From Archangium violaceum Cb vi76 (lineage in GTDB: Bacteria; Myxococcota; Myxococcia; Myxococcales; Myxococcaceae): a stretch of DNA of 64,000 nucleotides. A program made the position numbers and the translations under genes. The notes under the pieces were generated by a model, which had not been told where the DNA came from, searched no databases, and saw nothing but the letters and a program-made list of their open reading frames with translations. This document shows positions 62,862 through 64,000 of the stretch, piece by piece. The first letter of the stretch is position 1, and each line of letters opens with the position of its first letter. The DNA lies in assembly GCF_000733295.1 (NCBI RefSeq), contig NZ_JPMI01000277.1, forward strand, positions 1 through 64,000. Reading direction: 5' to 3'.

Positions 62862-63182
62862 TCCGCGTCAACCCATTCGTGGAACGGCGAGTACCTGGAC
62901 GACTACAAGCTGGCGCTCGCCCAGGGCACGGACACCACGTTGAGCACCGTCTGGGACAGCACCCAGCTGCCCGCGGGCGAGCACACCCTCACGGCGGTCA
63001 TCACCGATGGCTCGGGCAACACGGCGACCTCCGCGCCGGTGAGCGTCACCACCCAGGCCCAGGGTTGTGGGTGTGGGGCCACGTCCGGAAGTGACGCGGG
63101 ACTGCTGCTGGGCCTGCTCGTCCTGGCGCGCGCCGTGTCCGGACGCCGCCGGGGCGCGTGGACGGGCCGCGCAGCCCCTTGA
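62862..63182 (+). pseudogene. C-terminal fragment of a MYXO-CTERM surface protein
   Basis: About 107 codons. WNGEYLDDYKLALAQGTDTT is followed by an Ig-like repeat (LPAGEHTLTAVITDGSGNTA) and a short linker, then QGCGCG, a hydrophobic helix (AGLLLGLLVLARA) and an Arg cluster (SGRRRG). Cys-rich tripeptide, helix and Arg tail form the MYXO-CTERM signal, which sorts proteins to the myxobacterial cell surface. No start, signal peptide or catalytic domain lies upstream, so the 5' part has been lost; the small secreted frame on the other strand occupies that space. Confidence 0.6.
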
Positions 63183-63510
63183 GGTACACGCCTGCCCAGG
63201 CCGCACCACGCGGCCTGGTCTGGTGCGAAGAGGTAGGCGGGCTGCCGACAGGTGCCTCAACCCTGGCACACCTCTCAGCAGCTCTCCCCTCCCTCTCTGA
63301 TCCAGCACTCGTCGGCGAAGACGACCAAGGACACGATCGGAACCGAAACGGTGGGCAAGCAGGACATCTGTGAGTTCAAGCTGGGCATGCACATGCGGAT
63401 CTCCACGAGCCAGTACCCGGCTATCTCCTGGTAGGCGCGGCCGCATCTCCCGGGGAGGGCCCCGCTCAGTGGGTCATGGCAGGCTCTCGCCTACCAACGA
63501 GGAGGCGCGA
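63183..63510. other. Intergenic region without recognisable features
   Basis: Short open frames occur on the plus strand (for example 63252-63434) but none has a ribosome site, protein-like composition or recognisable motif. It separates the MYXO-CTERM fragment from the histidine kinase that enters from the right. Confidence 0.3.
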
Positions 63511-64000
63511 TCATCCCCCTGAGGGCCCACTCAGGGGGAGCTCGACGATGAAGGTCGAGCCCAGACCCGGTTCGCTGTGAACGGCGATGGAGCCCCCCAG
63601 GTTGTCGACGATCTGCCGGCTGATCCAGAGCCCGAGGCCGAAGCCCCCGTAATGCTGGATCGACACCGCCCGCTCGAACCTCTGGAAGATGCGCTCCTGG
63701 TCCTGCGCCGAGATGCCGATGCCATGGTCCCGGACGACGAGACGCGCGCTTCTCCCCAACCGCTGCAGGTCCACCTCGACGGGCCTGCCCGGTCCGTACT
63801 TGATGGCATTGGAGAGCAGATTGCTGACGACCTGATCCACGCGGAGCCGGTCCCACCTGCCAATGACGCCCGTGTCCGTCCTCAGGTGCAGGGAGCATCC
63901 CGCCCGATCGAGCTCCTCCTTGAACTGTCCCAGCACGTCCTGGAGGACCTCTCCGAGGTCCACCTCCTCAAGATGGAAGTCGAGCCGGTTCGCCGTAATA
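63511..64000 (-). CDS. Histidine kinase, C-terminal ATPase domain (5' end off the window)
   Basis: About 163 codons, open to the right edge. N box: VVSNLLSNAIKYGPG. G1: VRDHGIGIS. F box: ERIFQRFERAV. G2: GGFGLGLWISRQIVDNLGG. End: GLGSTFIVELPLSG. This is a complete HATPase domain of a PhoR/PAS-type sensor kinase; the sensor and phospho-acceptor histidine are beyond base 64000. The protein ends shortly after the domain, so there is no fused receiver. Confidence 0.92.
   Translation of the reverse strand, partial: ITANRLDFHLEEVDLGEVLQDVLGQFKEELDRAGCSLHLRTDTGVIGRWDRLRVDQVVSNLLSNAIKYGPGRPVEVDLQRLGRSARLVVRDHGIGISAQDQERIFQRFERAVSIQHYGGFGLGLWISRQIVDNLGGSIAVHSEPGLGSTFIVELPLSGPSGG

Overview
The window looks like the chromosome of a myxobacterium close to Archangium, Cystobacter or Myxococcus. 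It is very GC-rich, carries many lipoprotein and sensor-kinase genes, and has an orphan C-terminus with the MYXO-CTERM sorting signal (62862-63182). The species cannot be named from the sequence. It is mostly ordinary chromosome interrupted by patches of decay. I see no rRNA, complete tRNA or CRISPR array.

Layout. 1-5.2 kb: AI-2E-type permease, a DnaA-N-domain protein behind a phased TGTAGC repeat, PEGA and LPP20-like proteins, PilZ, and an FKBP isomerase. 5.2-6.7 kb: a two-gene operon of a Pyr4/PaxB-like integral-membrane terpene cyclase and an acetoacetate-decarboxylase-fold protein. 6.7-11.2 kb: two secreted HExxH peptidases around a cold-shock gene. 11.4-14.9 kb: DUF3105 lipoprotein, membrane acyltransferase, VWA lipoprotein. 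14.9-20.1 kb: a relic integrative island. A 29-bp tRNA/tmRNA-like direct repeat (14960-14988 and 18360-18388) brackets an integrase tail, an exporter fragment and an intact gene for an 839-aa protein with nucleotidyltransferase-like motifs. A deleted group IIC intron sits directly after the terminator behind the right repeat. 20.2-23.4 kb: a truncated sensor and a compact operon that looks like a toxin/immunity module. 23.4-28.1 kb: frameshifted SDR, SAH riboswitch with ahcY, large catalase katE.

28.6-32.6 kb: periplasmic glucan synthesis (opgG, an unrecognised 160-aa gene, opgH). 32.7-43.3 kb: single genes, including a rhomboid protease, an Rnl2-like RNA ligase, two DUF1801 proteins, cyclophilin, an SGNH hydrolase, a Crp-family regulator and a Tyr-rich lipoprotein. 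43.3-52.8 kb: an energy block. PPK2 and thioredoxin diverge from a seven-gene operon of GH15 glucoamylase, DUF202, D-lactate dehydrogenase, pyruvate kinase, Zn alcohol dehydrogenase, glucokinase and phosphofructokinase; together these could take glucan to glucose, run the committed glycolytic steps and dispose of electrons by fermentation. 53.1-59.6 kb: a four-gene efflux operon (NodT-type outer membrane factor, HlyD-type fusion protein, RbbA-type ABC fusion, ABC-2 permease). 59.7-64 kb: a membrane protein, a truncated histidine kinase, a PEP mutase/isocitrate lyase-family enzyme, the MYXO-CTERM fragment and a histidine kinase running off the right edge.

The best candidates for something new are the island gene at 15545-18064, the module at 21932-23332 and the cyclase/decarboxylase pair at 5268-6683.
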